From JAFAQB01 sp046724555 (GTDB lineage Archaea; Thermoproteota; Nitrososphaeria; Nitrososphaerales; Nitrososphaeraceae), in NCBI GenBank assembly GCA_046724555.1, contig JBKOWU010000058.1, positions 1-64,000 of the forward strand: 64,000 nucleotides of DNA, written 5' to 3'. Position numbers and translations under genes: made by a program. This document shows, piece by piece, positions 8,281-18,063 of this stretch. Under the pieces are notes generated by a model. That model was not told where the DNA came from. It saw only the letters and a program-made list of their open reading frames with translations, and did no database searches. Each line of letters starts with the position of its first letter. The first letter of the stretch is position 1.

Positions 8281-9547
8281 AATACTTCATTGCTATGTCT
8301 TTCCTATAATGATAATCGTTTCTTCCCCAGGAGATTCTTCGGACTGCTGAGTATGCATTATTTATGGCATTTCTAACTGTACATCCCAGAGCAGTAACTC
8401 CAAGAACCCTTCCACCACTGGTTACAATTAGGTCGTTCGTATCAATCTGAGTGCCTGAATGAAAAACCTTAACGTCGTTGCCAAAATTATAACCAAGACC
8501 CTTTATCGGGTGGCCTTGAGCATATGTTCCTGGATAACCTCTGGAAGCCATAACAACACAAACGGCGAACTTGTTTTTCCACTCAATCGGCGATACCGAA
8601 TCTAATTTTTCCTGGCTAGCGTAGTCTATATATTGAAAAAGATCAGATTCCATTCTCATCAAAATAGACTGACACTCTGGATCGCCCATTCTAACATTAA
8701 ATTCCAAAACATAAGGTTTCTTTGTATTTTGCTCTACCATTATTCCTGCGTATAAAAAGCCTTTGAAGGGATTTGCCTTCTTTCTCATGCCTTCAATTAC
8801 TGGACGCATTATGTGTCGCATAATGCTATCATAAAGTTCGTGATCCATAAGCGGGGTAGGTGAGTAGCTACCCATCCCTCCGGTATTCGGACCTTTGTCA
8901 TCATCGAATATACGTTTATGATCTTGACTTGAAGATAGAGGAATAATGGTTTTGCCATCACTAATTACTATGAACGAGCATTCTTCCCCTGATATTTTCT
9001 CTTCAATCAAAATCCGGTCGCCGGCTCTGCCGTATTGTTTTTTCAGCAAAATGTTGTCTATCGCATCAATGGCTTGCGTATGATTATTGCAGACTACCAC
9101 GCCTTTTCCAGAGGCTAAACCATCAGCCTTCACTACGAGATCAGATTTTTGTCTTACAACATAATCCTTAGCTTTTTCTGCATCAGAGAACGTTTTAAAT
9201 CGAGGAGCAGGAATCGCATTTTCATACATGAATTGTTTTGCGTATATTTTACTCGATTCAAGAAGCGAAGCCTGTTTTGTTGGTCCGAAAATCTCGAGCT
9301 GGTCTTCTAAAAAGGAGTCAACTATGCCCTTGGCCAACGGACACTCAGGACCGATTATTGTAAAACAGTCGTTTTGTTCAGCAAAAACTTTTAGTTTATC
9401 AATCTCAAGAGCTTGGATTCTCACATTTTGGCAAGTTCCAGCATTGCCTGGTGCGAAAAATATCTTTTTTATATCGTTGCTTTGTGATAATTTCCATCCT
9501 AACGCGTGTTCCCTCCCACCGGAGCCCACTATCAAGACGTTTATCAA
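8246..9547 (-). CDS. purD: Phosphoribosylamine-glycine ligase
   Basis: An ATP-grasp enzyme of about 433 residues that joins phosphoribosylamine and glycine to make GAR, the substrate of PurN encoded nearby. The N-terminus INVLIVGSGGREHALGWK is the standard PurD opening. KADGLASGKGVVVC and PNTGGMGSYSPTP are ATP-grasp motifs, and EFNVRMGDPE holds metal ligands. The frame is open to an ATG at 9607, but the extra 20 residues do not fit the family. A TTG at 9545-9547 giving M-I-N-V-L is the best start by alignment, with an ATG at 9574 as the alternative. The 3' end overlaps the convergent cyclo-ligase gene by 35 nt. Confidence 0.92.
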   Translation of the reverse strand: MINVLIVGSGGREHALGWKLSQSNDIKKIFFAPGNAGTCQNVRIQALEIDKLKVFAEQNDCFTIIGPECPLAKGIVDSFLEDQLEIFGPTKQASLLESSKIYAKQFMYENAIPAPRFKTFSDAEKAKDYVVRQKSDLVVKADGLASGKGVVVCNNHTQAIDAIDNILLKKQYGRAGDRILIEEKISGEECSFIVISDGKTIIPLSSSQDHKRIFDDDKGPNTGGMGSYSPTPLMDHELYDSIMRHIMRPVIEGMRKKANPFKGFLYAGIMVEQNTKKPYVLEFNVRMGDPECQSILMRMESDLFQYIDYASQEKLDSVSPIEWKNKFAVCVVMASRGYPGTYAQGHPIKGLGYNFGNDVKVFHSGTQIDTNDLIVTSGGRVLGVTALGCTVRNAINNAYSAVRRISWGRNDYHYRKDIAMKYSNVDNQARFFP

Positions 9548-9661
9548 ATAATACAATGGACTACGCTGAAGCATAAGAATATTGTCTTTTAGGCTATGGA
9601 AATACATAATTAGATATCATTCTTCTAGTGTGTTTTTATGTGATACAATTGATGCAATGGT

Positions 9662-10165
9662 ATGGAAACACAGCACGCAGAACGTCCAAAAAGAGGACTG
9701 GGCTCAGCAAACGAAGAAACAAGACTGCGAGTCGCAAGAAAAGGCGGCATTTCGCCCCACCACGTGAGAGGGCTTGCGGCCGCTAACCCAGAAACTCGAT
9801 CCAGGGTAGCCAAAGCTGGTGGTGACGCAAGAGCTCAAGACAAAGATGGCCTTAGAGAAGCAGGCAGAAAGGGTGGCGAAACGGTAAAAGCAGAATACGG
9901 GGTGCAATTTTATCAGTCAATAGGCGAAAAGGGTGGCGAAACGGTAAAAGGAAAATATGGTATTGATTTTTATCGCGAGATTGGAGAAAAGGGAGGAGGC
10001 ATAGTAAAAGAGCGATACGGCAGCAAATTCTACAGTGAGATCGGAAAACGTGGCGGCGAAACAGTAAAACAAGAACGTGGACCAGAATTTTATAGCCTTA
10101 TTGGCAGGAAAGGAGGAGAAGCCAATACAGATGAGACCGCCGATTCAGACATTGCATCAGCTTAG
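9662..10165 (+). CDS. KGG/LEA_5-like hydrophilic stress protein with four 20-residue repeats
   Basis: A 167-residue, very hydrophilic protein. Residues 71-150 are four tandem 20-residue units of the type GGETVK-x3-G-x-x-FY-x-x-IG-x-K. This matches the 20-mer of plant group-1 (Em) LEA proteins and the bacterial KGG/GsiB stress proteins. The first half has two related copies ending in RKGG and KAGG. Such proteins are disordered and thought to protect against desiccation or osmotic stress. The 3' end overlaps the convergent SWIM gene by 9 nt. The composition is G-rich compared with its neighbours. Expression under water stress is inferred from the family only. Confidence 0.85.
   Translation: METQHAERPKRGLGSANEETRLRVARKGGISPHHVRGLAAANPETRSRVAKAGGDARAQDKDGLREAGRKGGETVKAEYGVQFYQSIGEKGGETVKGKYGIDFYREIGEKGGGIVKERYGSKFYSEIGKRGGETVKQERGPEFYSLIGRKGGEANTDETADSDIASA
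9872..10111 (+). repeat. Four tandem 60-bp coding repeats in the KGG protein gene
   Basis: Codons 71-150 form four consecutive 20-codon units, each beginning with GGE/GGG and ending with G-E/K/R-K/R. The first two units are also close at the DNA level, as seen in the shared string GGTGGCGAAACGGTAAAAG. Confidence 0.8.
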
Positions 10166-10564
10166 CAGATTCGCTGTGTTGTCAAGCAACAATATTTTTA
10201 GAAAGCCATTGTATTCGCAGTCATTGAAATCAGTGCGTACGAATTTATTGTCTTGCTTTGCCTGCTCGATGCTTTTAATATGATAACATATTTGATCATT
10301 AGACATTGTTTTATAGTAATAATGCTTGCAAGAACAGAACTGCAATTCTGGATCAGCCCAATGTTCGTCGTCCTTTCCCACGACGGTCCAAATTTCTCGA
10401 CCACTAGGCGAGAAAACATGAAGCTTTACAGACCCTAGATTTACAGTCTCTTCTATTCTGACAGCACCGCCGTTATTCATATGTAGATATGGTGTTTTGA
10501 GTATTTGTTTATTTAAACGTGATCCGCAAGGAAAGGATAAAGACACTTCAGATTGACCATGCAA
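10157..10564 (-). CDS. SWIM zinc-finger domain protein
   Basis: A 135-residue protein with a CxCx(n)CxH arrangement (CSCKHYYYK ... ICYHI, about residues 77-95), the SWIM zinc-finger signature. It is preceded by a beta-rich stretch (VKLHVFSPSGREIWTVVG), common where SWIM domains abut a substrate-recognition strand pair. SWIM domains bind DNA, RNA or protein partners. No larger enzymatic domain is present. It overlaps the KGG gene tail by 9 nt and is divergent from the phosphoesterase gene. The function is unknown. Confidence 0.7.
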   Translation of the reverse strand: MHGQSEVSLSFPCGSRLNKQILKTPYLHMNNGGAVRIEETVNLGSVKLHVFSPSGREIWTVVGKDDEHWADPELQFCSCKHYYYKTMSNDQICYHIKSIEQAKQDNKFVRTDFNDCEYNGFLKILLLDNTANLLS

Positions 10565-10628
10565 AGTGGTATCCTTGCTGCCGATATGTAGTAGTGAGAT
10601 TTAATTCATTGTAAGTCTGATCCATTAT

Positions 10629-11405
10629 GTGTCCAAAATTAGCACCTTGCATCCTTATCCTGCGTTGGTAGTAAATGGCAAATGGAATGCTAAGAAGCAC
10701 AGATGTATCGCTATATCTGATTTGCATATTGGTTTCGAATCTGAGCTCTACTCCAAGGGAATTACCCTGAATTTGAATCTCATCGTTGATGAAATGGTCA
10801 AAGATATAATCAATCTCATTAAGAAGCACAAAGCAGATAGTGTTGTTATACTGGGAGACTTAAAAAACACTATCGGATCCATAAGCAAGGAAGAATGGGA
10901 AAAGGTTCCACGGTTTTTTAAGTTAATATCTGAATACGCGGATGTATACATGGTACCTGGTAATCATGATAGCAATATCAGGTTTTTAACACCAAATAAT
11001 ATTAATATGATTAGTACGTCTGGGTTAGTTCTGGATGACACGTTGTTTATTCATGGACACTCAATGCCATTTTCAGGCGGATCTATTATAAAGCGAATAA
11101 TTATGGGGCATATTCATCCTATTTTTACAAAAACTGGAAGTACCATTAACGGACAGCGAGTTTGGATATATCTTAAAGTCAAAATGGAAGCAATTTGGCC
11201 TAGGACTAATGGTATATTAGATATAATAGTCGTTCCATCGTTTAACAAGCATCTCTTTGCAATGGCTGAGCGCGGCTGCAGAAAATCAATTTCTCCATTG
11301 ATTAGTAGAGTATTCAAGTATAATGCTATCGAAAGTGCGATGGTAGTAACACTTGATGGCTCGATAATTGGCGACACAGACACATTGCCTAGTATCATTT
11401 TTTAG
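10629..11405 (+). CDS. Calcineurin-like metallophosphoesterase (ICC-like, COG1407 type)
   Basis: A 258-residue protein starting at GTG. It carries the metal-binding blocks of calcineurin-like phosphoesterases in order: SDLHIG (about residue 31), LGDLKN, PGNHDSN, and HGHSMPF plus MGHIHP. The archaeal COG1407 group has this size and includes proteins encoded near DNA-repair helicases, but no such neighbour is present here. The substrate is unknown; a nuclease or phosphodiesterase role is possible. Confidence 0.82.
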   Translation: MSKISTLHPYPALVVNGKWNAKKHRCIAISDLHIGFESELYSKGITLNLNLIVDEMVKDIINLIKKHKADSVVILGDLKNTIGSISKEEWEKVPRFFKLISEYADVYMVPGNHDSNIRFLTPNNINMISTSGLVLDDTLFIHGHSMPFSGGSIIKRIIMGHIHPIFTKTGSTINGQRVWIYLKVKMEAIWPRTNGILDIIVVPSFNKHLFAMAERGCRKSISPLISRVFKYNAIESAMVVTLDGSIIGDTDTLPSIIF

Positions 11406-11480
11406 AAATATAGTGTTTCTCTAAGTTAAAACACACCGCTGCATATGTATGTATATGTATGTCGCATTATTACAATTGCA

Positions 11481-14400
11481 TTATAGATTCAAATAGGATC
11501 TCAAAGGACTCACGGTAGGAGTGTGGTTCTTTAGCCACGCAAGTGTCTTTATGAAGGAAGAGGCTGCTTCTATAGTTGTTAGGACTGGTACGCCTGTTTC
11601 TACTGCTTTCCTTCTTATAAGGTACTCGTCATATAGCATGCCTACATATTTCTCAATTGTGGAGGTAGATGGTACATTAATAATAAAGTCAATCTTATGT
11701 TCGAGCAATAAATCTGATATATTAGGCTTACGGTTCGGTTCGCTAATTTTATAAACTTGTTCAATCTTATTAAAAATATTCCTCTCAATAAATTCTGCAG
11801 TATGCTCGGTAGCGATTATATTATATCCAACAGACGAAATCCGTGAAATTATTGGTAGCAATTTTTCCTTGTTCTCTTGGCCGCCAATTGTAACTAATGC
11901 CGTGCCGGCCAAAGGAAGAGAGTACCCTGCAGCAATATACGCTTTAGAAAGGGCGTCGTAAAAACTGCTTCCGAAACACGCCACTTCTCCAGTTGATTGC
12001 ATTTCTACACTAAGTAAGATATCTGCGCCCTCAAGTTGCATGAATGAAAACTGTGGGACTTTGATTCCGAACGCTGTTGTGCCTTTCAACCACAAATCCC
12101 TTGCACCTTGTGGTAACAGTTTATCCGACATTGCCTTGGCGGATAGGTTTATCAAATTTATTCCTATAAACTTTGAAACAAAAGGCATAGATCTTGATGC
12201 CCTCACATTGGCTTCTATAATCGATACTTCATCATCCTTAACTAGGTACTGTATATTGAAAGGTCCCTTTATTTTCAGGGCCTTGCCAATTGTGACTGAA
12301 TATTCTAGAATAGTTTCAATAGTTTTTCTATTCAATCTCCACGGTGGGATGCACATAATCGCATCCCCAGAGTGGATACCAGCATTATCAATATGTTCAA
12401 TGATAGAACCAATTATCACTTCTTTTTCTGACGCTACACCGTCCACTTCAACTTCTGCTGCATCCTGTAGAAACTTACTTATCACAACAGGATGTTCGGG
12501 ATTAACACTTGTTGCCTCAGTCAGGTATTGTTCCATCTGATGCTCGCCCCAAACAACCTTCATTGCTGCCCCACTAAGCACATACGAAGGCCTGACTAGG
12601 ACAGGATATTGTACTTTTGCAGCGAATTGTTTTGCTTCTGACAGCGTGGTGAATATCCTCCATGCCGGCTGCTTTATTCCCAATGTATCCATCAACCGTC
12701 CAAACTTAGCTCTGTCTTCAGCAGTGTCTATTGCATCGCTGCTGGTGCCGACGATTTTAACGCCCGCCTTGGCAAGTTTTGGAGTCAGGTTGTTGGCGGT
12801 TTGTCCTCCTACACATGTCACTATTCCACTTGGCTGCTCTTTTTGATAAATATCCAAAACCCTTTCAAAAGTTAGTTCTTCGAAGTACAGTCTTTCCGGG
12901 ATATCAAAGTCAGTGGAAACTGTTTCTGGATTGCAGTTAATTATTGAGACCTCGCTTACGCCATTTTCCTTCAGCCCCCACACCATGTTCACAGTTCCCC
13001 AGTCAAACTCAACACTGCTACCAATTCTATACGGGCCAGCGCCAAGGACTAGGGCGCTATTTTTATCGCTGCGCTCAAACTCAATATCGTCGGTCTGTCC
13101 TCCATAGGTCATGTACAAATAGTTTGTTTTTGCTGGCCACTCAGCAGCCAATGTATCAATTTGCTTAATTACGGGTTTAATGCCGAGCCTTTCCCTCAAT
13201 CTTCTTATTTTTAATTCCTCTACACCTAGACATCTTCCGATCTGTCTGTCAGAAAATCCAATTCTTTTTGCTTCCCTAATTACATTCTCTTCAAAGTCTG
13301 ACTTTTGCAGCATATATTCCATGTCCACAATATTTTTTATTCTGGACACAAACCAAGGATCGATCGCAGACAGTTTACTTACCGCTGCAATACTCATTCC
13401 TGCCTTTATTGCATTAATCACAGTGAAGAGTACCTCGTCAGTTGGCTGGAGTAATGCCTGTTCTATGGCTTCTATGTCTTCAGATCTTGCGCCAGCATTG
13501 ATATCTCCGTTCGCTAGTAAACCATCTTTACCAATTTCGCACATCCTTATTGCCTTTTGGATAACCTCTTCAAAGTTAGTTCCTATTGCCATTACTTCAC
13601 CAACTGACTTCATAGCGCTACCGAGCTTCCGCTTGACTAATTCAAATTTTTGGAAATCCCATCTAGGCATCTTTAGAACTATGTAATCCAAAGATGGTTC
13701 AAAATAAGCGCTGGTAACCTTTGTGATTCTATTAATCAATTCATGAAGCGAGTATCCTAGTCCTATCTTTGCCGCCATATATGCCAAAGGATAACCCGTG
13801 GCCTTGCTAGCAAGTGCAGAAGATCTTGAAAGTCTTGCATTGATCTCAATCGCGCAATACTCTTCAGAACTAGGATTCAAGCCAAACTGAATGTTACACT
13901 CGCCGACAATACCACAATAATCAGCTGCGCGGATCGCGGCTGAACGCAGCATATGATATTCAAAATTATTCAATGTCTGTGAGGGAGCTACCACTATATT
14001 GTCTCCTGTATGGACACGCATAGCCAGTACGTTTTCCATGTTACAAACTACGATACTATTTCCATTGTTGTCACGCATGACTTCATACTCAATTTGTTTC
14101 CAATCGCCGACGTATCTTTCTATTAAGACCTGGTGAACCATACTTAGGGCAAGACCTCTTTGAACAATCTCTTGCAGTTCGTATTCATTATATGCGACAC
14201 CACCTCCTTTACCACCTAGTGTATAGGCAACCCTAACGATAACAGGATAGCCAATCTCCTTCGCTGTTCTCAAAGCTTCTGAAAATGAATACACTGGAGC
14301 GCTGTTTAAAACTGGAATATCGCTATTCTTCATTGATTCCTTGAATAGCAGCCTATCTTCTGTAATTTCAATTCCTCTTATTTGTGTACCCAGTACCTTG

Positions 14401-14756
14401 ATCCCGTATTTATCTAATATACCAGACCTCTGTAGGGCCACGCCACAATTGAGAGCAGTCTGCCCACCAAATCCCAACATTATAGAATCAGGTCTTTCAG
14501 CCTCAATTACTTTTTCAACATACTCGGGGTTGATGGGAACCAAATACACCCTATCTGCAAACCTTGTATCTGTCTGGATTGTCGCAATGTTTGGATTTAT
14601 TAAAACACTGTTGATTTCATCTTCTTTTAGGGCCTTTAGACACTGTGAACCGGAGTAGTCAAATTAGCGGTCATGATGACTTTCGCCTGCTTCCCCGATC
14701 TTAATTGCGCCGCTACCCAGAACTAGAACATTTTTTATAGTTTCTAGCTTTGGCAA
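11481..14756 (-). CDS. carB: Carbamoyl-phosphate synthase large subunit, interrupted near its 5' end by an 18-nt BHB-type intron
   Basis: The large subunit (two ATP-grasp halves plus an allosteric MGS-like C-terminus) makes carbamoyl phosphate for pyrimidine and arginine synthesis. A continuous frame exists only from a GTG at 14549 (1022 residues). That would lack the first ~60 residues, including the N-terminal nucleotide-binding loop. These are encoded just upstream: a TTG start at 14754-14756, preceded by GGAGG at 14761-14765, opens MPKLETIKNVLVLGSG and runs to IGEAGE (codon 25). An 18-nt segment with an in-frame TAA follows, then FDYSGSQCLKALK in the same phase. Removing the 18 nt gives about 1085 residues, the normal CarB length. 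It lies directly downstream of carA. If it is not spliced, the gene is a broken allele. Confidence 0.88.
14664..14681 (-). other. Putative 18-nt bulge-helix-bulge intron in carB
   Basis: The coding strand reads AGTCATCATGACCGCTAA between Glu25 (GAA) and Phe26 (TTT) of CarB. It folds as a BHB: exon GGCG (14687-14684) pairs with intron CGCT (14669-14666) as the 4-bp central helix, with one G-T pair. The 3-nt bulges are AA|A and AA|T. The inner helix is GTCA/TGAC with a TCA loop. Cutting after the second base of each bulge removes exactly 18 nt, which both deletes the TAA and restores GEAGEFDYSG. This is the geometry recognised by the archaeal tRNA splicing endonuclease. Confidence 0.72.
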
Positions 14757-14782
14757 TTTTCCTCCCGCTTCATATCGCTGGA

Positions 14783-15922
14783 TTATCTCCAAGCACTAGA
14801 TCCTTTTATTTTTATTGGGTCACCATCAACACTTTCGATTAGTTGTCTCAATTTGTCAAAAACAAACAACGAGTCGTATGGTCCAGGAGATGCTTCAGGG
14901 TGGAATTGTACTGCAATGATAGGCTTTGATGTATGCTCAATACCCTCTACAGTATTGTCATCAATGTTCGAGAACCAAATTTTGAAATCCGTATTTTTGA
15001 GGCTGGAGGGGTCTATTCCATAGCCGTGATTTTGACTAGTAATGTATGACCGTTTGGTGTGAACGTCTATACATGCTTTGTTTTGACCACGGTGACCAAA
15101 CTTGAGCTTGTAAGTGTCAGCTCCACCGGCCAATGCAAGGATTTGATTTCCAAGACAAATACCTAGGGTAGGCATAGAAGAATATATTAACTTAGAAGCC
15201 GTCTTGATAACAAGATCACAAACCTTTGGATCACCTGGCCCATTACTAATTACTACCCCTTTAGGCTTGTATGCTATTATTTTCTCAAATGGCGTATCCC
15301 ACGGAAGCTGTATTACTCTATATCCTATTCTAATAATATTACGTATAATGCTATACTTAGTTCCCGTATCAAGCAGGATTATACAATCTTTGTTTTTATC
15401 TCCATATTCTAACTGAGTGTTTACGCTGACCTGTGGAAGAAAATTTTGATCATTATAACTTTCACTCTTAATCAGTTGTCTCATTTTACCCTCTTCAATG
15501 GGCGCTTCTGAAGCCGAAACCGCGCCAATCATGACTCCGTTAATCCGTAACTTCTTAGTGAGCTCGCGCGTGTCAATTCCATAAATGCCTGGTACGTGTT
15601 CTTCGTTCAGCCACTCATCTAATGTTTTAACGCAACTCCAGTGGCTAGCGACACTCGACAGCTCATGAACTATTAGGCCCTTAACCTGAATCTTATCTGA
15701 TTCGAAAAATTTTGGTAATCCGTACTTGTCCCTAACCGACATACTAGGAACACCATAGTTTCCTACTAGCGGGTAAGTAATACATAATATCTGACCACGA
15801 TAGGACGGATCTGTAAGAGCTTCTGTATAGCCAACCATCCCAGTATTAAAAACCACCTCGCCTGCGATTTCGCAAGGTAGTCCAAATCCAATACCATTAA
15901 ACACACTTCCGTCTTCTAACAT
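14783..15922 (-). CDS. carA: Carbamoyl-phosphate synthase small (glutaminase) subunit
   Basis: A 379-residue protein. The N-terminal CarA domain (LEDGSVF, NTGMVGYTEALTDPSY) is followed by a class I glutamine amidotransferase domain. The nucleophile sits in LGICLGNQ, and the catalytic His/Glu in AVQFHPEASPGP. It supplies ammonia from glutamine to CarB. It ends 26 nt before the proposed carB TTG, and the carB GGAGG lies in this gap, so the two are co-transcribed. The frame is open a few codons above the first ATG without another clear start. Confidence 0.93.
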   Translation of the reverse strand: MLEDGSVFNGIGFGLPCEIAGEVVFNTGMVGYTEALTDPSYRGQILCITYPLVGNYGVPSMSVRDKYGLPKFFESDKIQVKGLIVHELSSVASHWSCVKTLDEWLNEEHVPGIYGIDTRELTKKLRINGVMIGAVSASEAPIEEGKMRQLIKSESYNDQNFLPQVSVNTQLEYGDKNKDCIILLDTGTKYSIIRNIIRIGYRVIQLPWDTPFEKIIAYKPKGVVISNGPGDPKVCDLVIKTASKLIYSSMPTLGICLGNQILALAGGADTYKLKFGHRGQNKACIDVHTKRSYITSQNHGYGIDPSSLKNTDFKIWFSNIDDNTVEGIEHTSKPIIAVQFHPEASPGPYDSLFVFDKLRQLIESVDGDPIKIKGSSAWR

Positions 15923-16104
15923 TAGCTTTGCTTTATATCCGCTATAGCGTCTTTCAAGTACCGGAATTTTAGACCCTCAACGAATAATTTATGTTACAAA
16001 TTTAAGTTTTTGCAACGCATAATTAATCCTTAACTGTTCATACAAGCGTCACGATTATCACGATAAATACATCTTGCGTAGTATTGATCGACATTACGTA
16101 AGAC

Positions 16105-16257
16105 TCAGCTTTCAATTGCTTTTTTGTGCGTTTGAGCACGAAAGCACGTGCATAAATCGACCCGTCTATGACATGCTATGCAAAGAGCAATAGTATCGCA
16201 TCCGAGCGGGGTGCATGCATTAATTGATACCGTTTCCCTACCACAAAGACACTTCAT
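16105..16257 (-). CDS. Small cysteine-rich zinc-finger-like protein, 50 residues
   Basis: An ATG frame on the minus strand encodes 50 residues starting MKCLCGRETV. It has cysteines in CxC and CxxC pairs plus a CxxCH (CLCG, CTPLGC, CIACH, CTCF). The density of eight cysteines argues for metal binding and against a chance frame. It occupies the gap between carA and the GHKL ATPase gene (15923-16344). The rest of that gap shows nothing recognisable. The function is unknown. Confidence 0.55.
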   Translation of the reverse strand: MKCLCGRETVSINACTPLGCDTIALCIACHRRVDLCTCFRAQTHKKAIES

Positions 16258-16344
16258 ATCGTTATAGTTGTAGAATTTACAAGATTGTCAATAAAAATCT
16301 TACACGTAATAAATAAAGGTAAGATTGTAGCCTGTCAAATAGGA

Positions 16345-18063
16345 ATGAACGCAGAATTAAAGGTGCATCCTTCGTTTTTCCGAGAATTTGCTACCAAGAC
16401 TTGGCTTTCTCCCACTGACATAGTTAAGGAGCTAGTCGAAAATGCTTTTGATGAAGACGCTACCCAGGTTATTGTCACTATTCAAGATAACGGGAATCTT
16501 ACAATTGAGGACAACGCAGGAATGGATAATGATGATATGGAGAAATTTCTGCTGTTAGGATCGCCGCACAAGGCCAACGAATCCATATCACCAAAATTAA
16601 AAAGAATCAGGACGGGAAGGTATGGGACCGGGCGGCTGTCGTTTCTTACCTCGTTTGAGAAAATGAAGATAAGAACAAAACGTGATAACTTTGGTCTCTC
16701 AGCATTGATTGACAGTAGCACGGTGGATAGGTTGTTTTCAGGCAATGCCACGTTAGAAACTCTGAGCGAACCGCCGCTCATGAGGGATGGAACAGAACTT
16801 ACCTTGATGAATCCTAAAGTTCCAATTGACATCTATAAACTATCCAAAGAGCTCCGAAAATTAGCAATCTTAAGACAACCAATGTTTGAAGTATATATCA
16901 AAAGTGCTCAGAACTTCAAAGAATGGGATTTAAATGGTGTGCAGCTAATAAAGGCTCCAGACATTCAAGGCCATCGAATGAATGTCAATTTAGACAATGG
17001 GAGAATAACCGGCGAAATAGTCATATCAAGACGCCCACTCTCTGAGGACGAAAAGGGTATTGCTATTATGGTTGGAAGTCACGTCGTAGTTCGTAGCAGT
17101 TTTGGTTTCGATACAAAATTCAAGAGAGTAACCGGTTACATCAGATGCAATTCCCTTACGTCTCGGTTTGCAGATAAGTCTGCCTTGATTGAAGACGAAG
17201 AGTATGCTAGATTCAATCAGACAATGAGGACGTTTATCGTAGACACCGTTCTTCCCAGTTTAACAGAGTATGAAGATGTTTTAATCACAAGAGAAGAATC
17301 TAGGATTTATAAAGAGATTGACAAGGTTTTAGGACAGGCCATTATTGAGAATGTTGAACAGGACGAGCTCGAAGGGTACGAAATGGTTCCAATTAAAGAA
17401 ATTCGCCCAACAGAAAATGCAGATATTTCCAATGTCAATAGTGTGGACGAGGTATCCACCGGGGACTCTTCTGCAGATTCCGCAACTCACAATATAAATC
17501 ATAACGGCCAAGAAGTAACGGAGCAAACTCAAGCTCATAGTGAAATTACCCCTCTTATCCAAGATGATGACTTGCTTTTGCCCGAAGCAAAATATGCAAA
17601 CGAAAATCACGCAGAAATGGTACAAGGGACGAGGGTATTCTCACCATCTGCAATGGAGCAGAGTTCTCCCGCCTCTGGACAACAAACATATCAGTCCGAA
17701 TTAAGCACTTCAAATCAAGTAGGTGGAAGTCAACTTAAAGAACGAAGAGTTAGAAGACCTATTCTTAAGAAGACGTTTGCACTGAAGAAGGTTGGATACA
17801 AGGTAATTCCATACGAAGATGAGTCTGACTCGAGATACAGTTTTACAAATGAGAACGTCGTATTTGTAAATAAGGCGAACTCCACCTATCGTGCAGAAGC
17901 AACGAGGGGGGATGAGTTTTTGCTCAGGCATATTATAGGAATAGTTGCCGAGGCCATTGCTGAAACCAAATATCCTGAAGGCAAGGACGCATTAGAACTA
18001 CAGAACAGGCTCATTGCTGAAGCCATAAGGATTCATGACGATTCAGTAATTAAGAAAGTATGA
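16345..18063 (+). CDS. GHKL (Hsp90/MutL-like) ATPase domain protein
   Basis: From the ATG at 16345 the protein has 572 residues. Residues 1-180 carry the Bergerat ATP fold: ELVENAFDEDAT (N-box with Mg ligand), IEDNAGMDNDD (G1), and GRYGTGRLSFL (G2 lid). A transducer-like domain follows to about 330. Then comes an acidic Ser/Gln-rich disordered linker (about 350-470) and a conserved C-terminal domain of about 90 residues. The layout resembles MutL/MORC-type ATP-gated clamps, without a recognisable endonuclease motif. The frame is open to a TTG at 16285, but NAELKVHPSFFREFATK is the natural domain start. The biological role is unknown. Confidence 0.78.
   Translation: MNAELKVHPSFFREFATKTWLSPTDIVKELVENAFDEDATQVIVTIQDNGNLTIEDNAGMDNDDMEKFLLLGSPHKANESISPKLKRIRTGRYGTGRLSFLTSFEKMKIRTKRDNFGLSALIDSSTVDRLFSGNATLETLSEPPLMRDGTELTLMNPKVPIDIYKLSKELRKLAILRQPMFEVYIKSAQNFKEWDLNGVQLIKAPDIQGHRMNVNLDNGRITGEIVISRRPLSEDEKGIAIMVGSHVVVRSSFGFDTKFKRVTGYIRCNSLTSRFADKSALIEDEEYARFNQTMRTFIVDTVLPSLTEYEDVLITREESRIYKEIDKVLGQAIIENVEQDELEGYEMVPIKEIRPTENADISNVNSVDEVSTGDSSADSATHNINHNGQEVTEQTQAHSEITPLIQDDDLLLPEAKYANENHAEMVQGTRVFSPSAMEQSSPASGQQTYQSELSTSNQVGGSQLKERRVRRPILKKTFALKKVGYKVIPYEDESDSRYSFTNENVVFVNKANSTYRAEATRGDEFLLRHIIGIVAEAIAETKYPEGKDALELQNRLIAEAIRIHDDSVIKKV

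Noticed and set aside
11521..14658. Several plus-strand open frames of 60-168 codons
   Set aside because: They lie opposite carB, follow its codon periodicity and show no protein-like features.
14549..14756. carB simply starting at the internal GTG (14549)
   Set aside because: This would delete the N-terminal nucleotide-binding motif, whose coding sequence is intact upstream in the same phase with a good ribosome-binding site.
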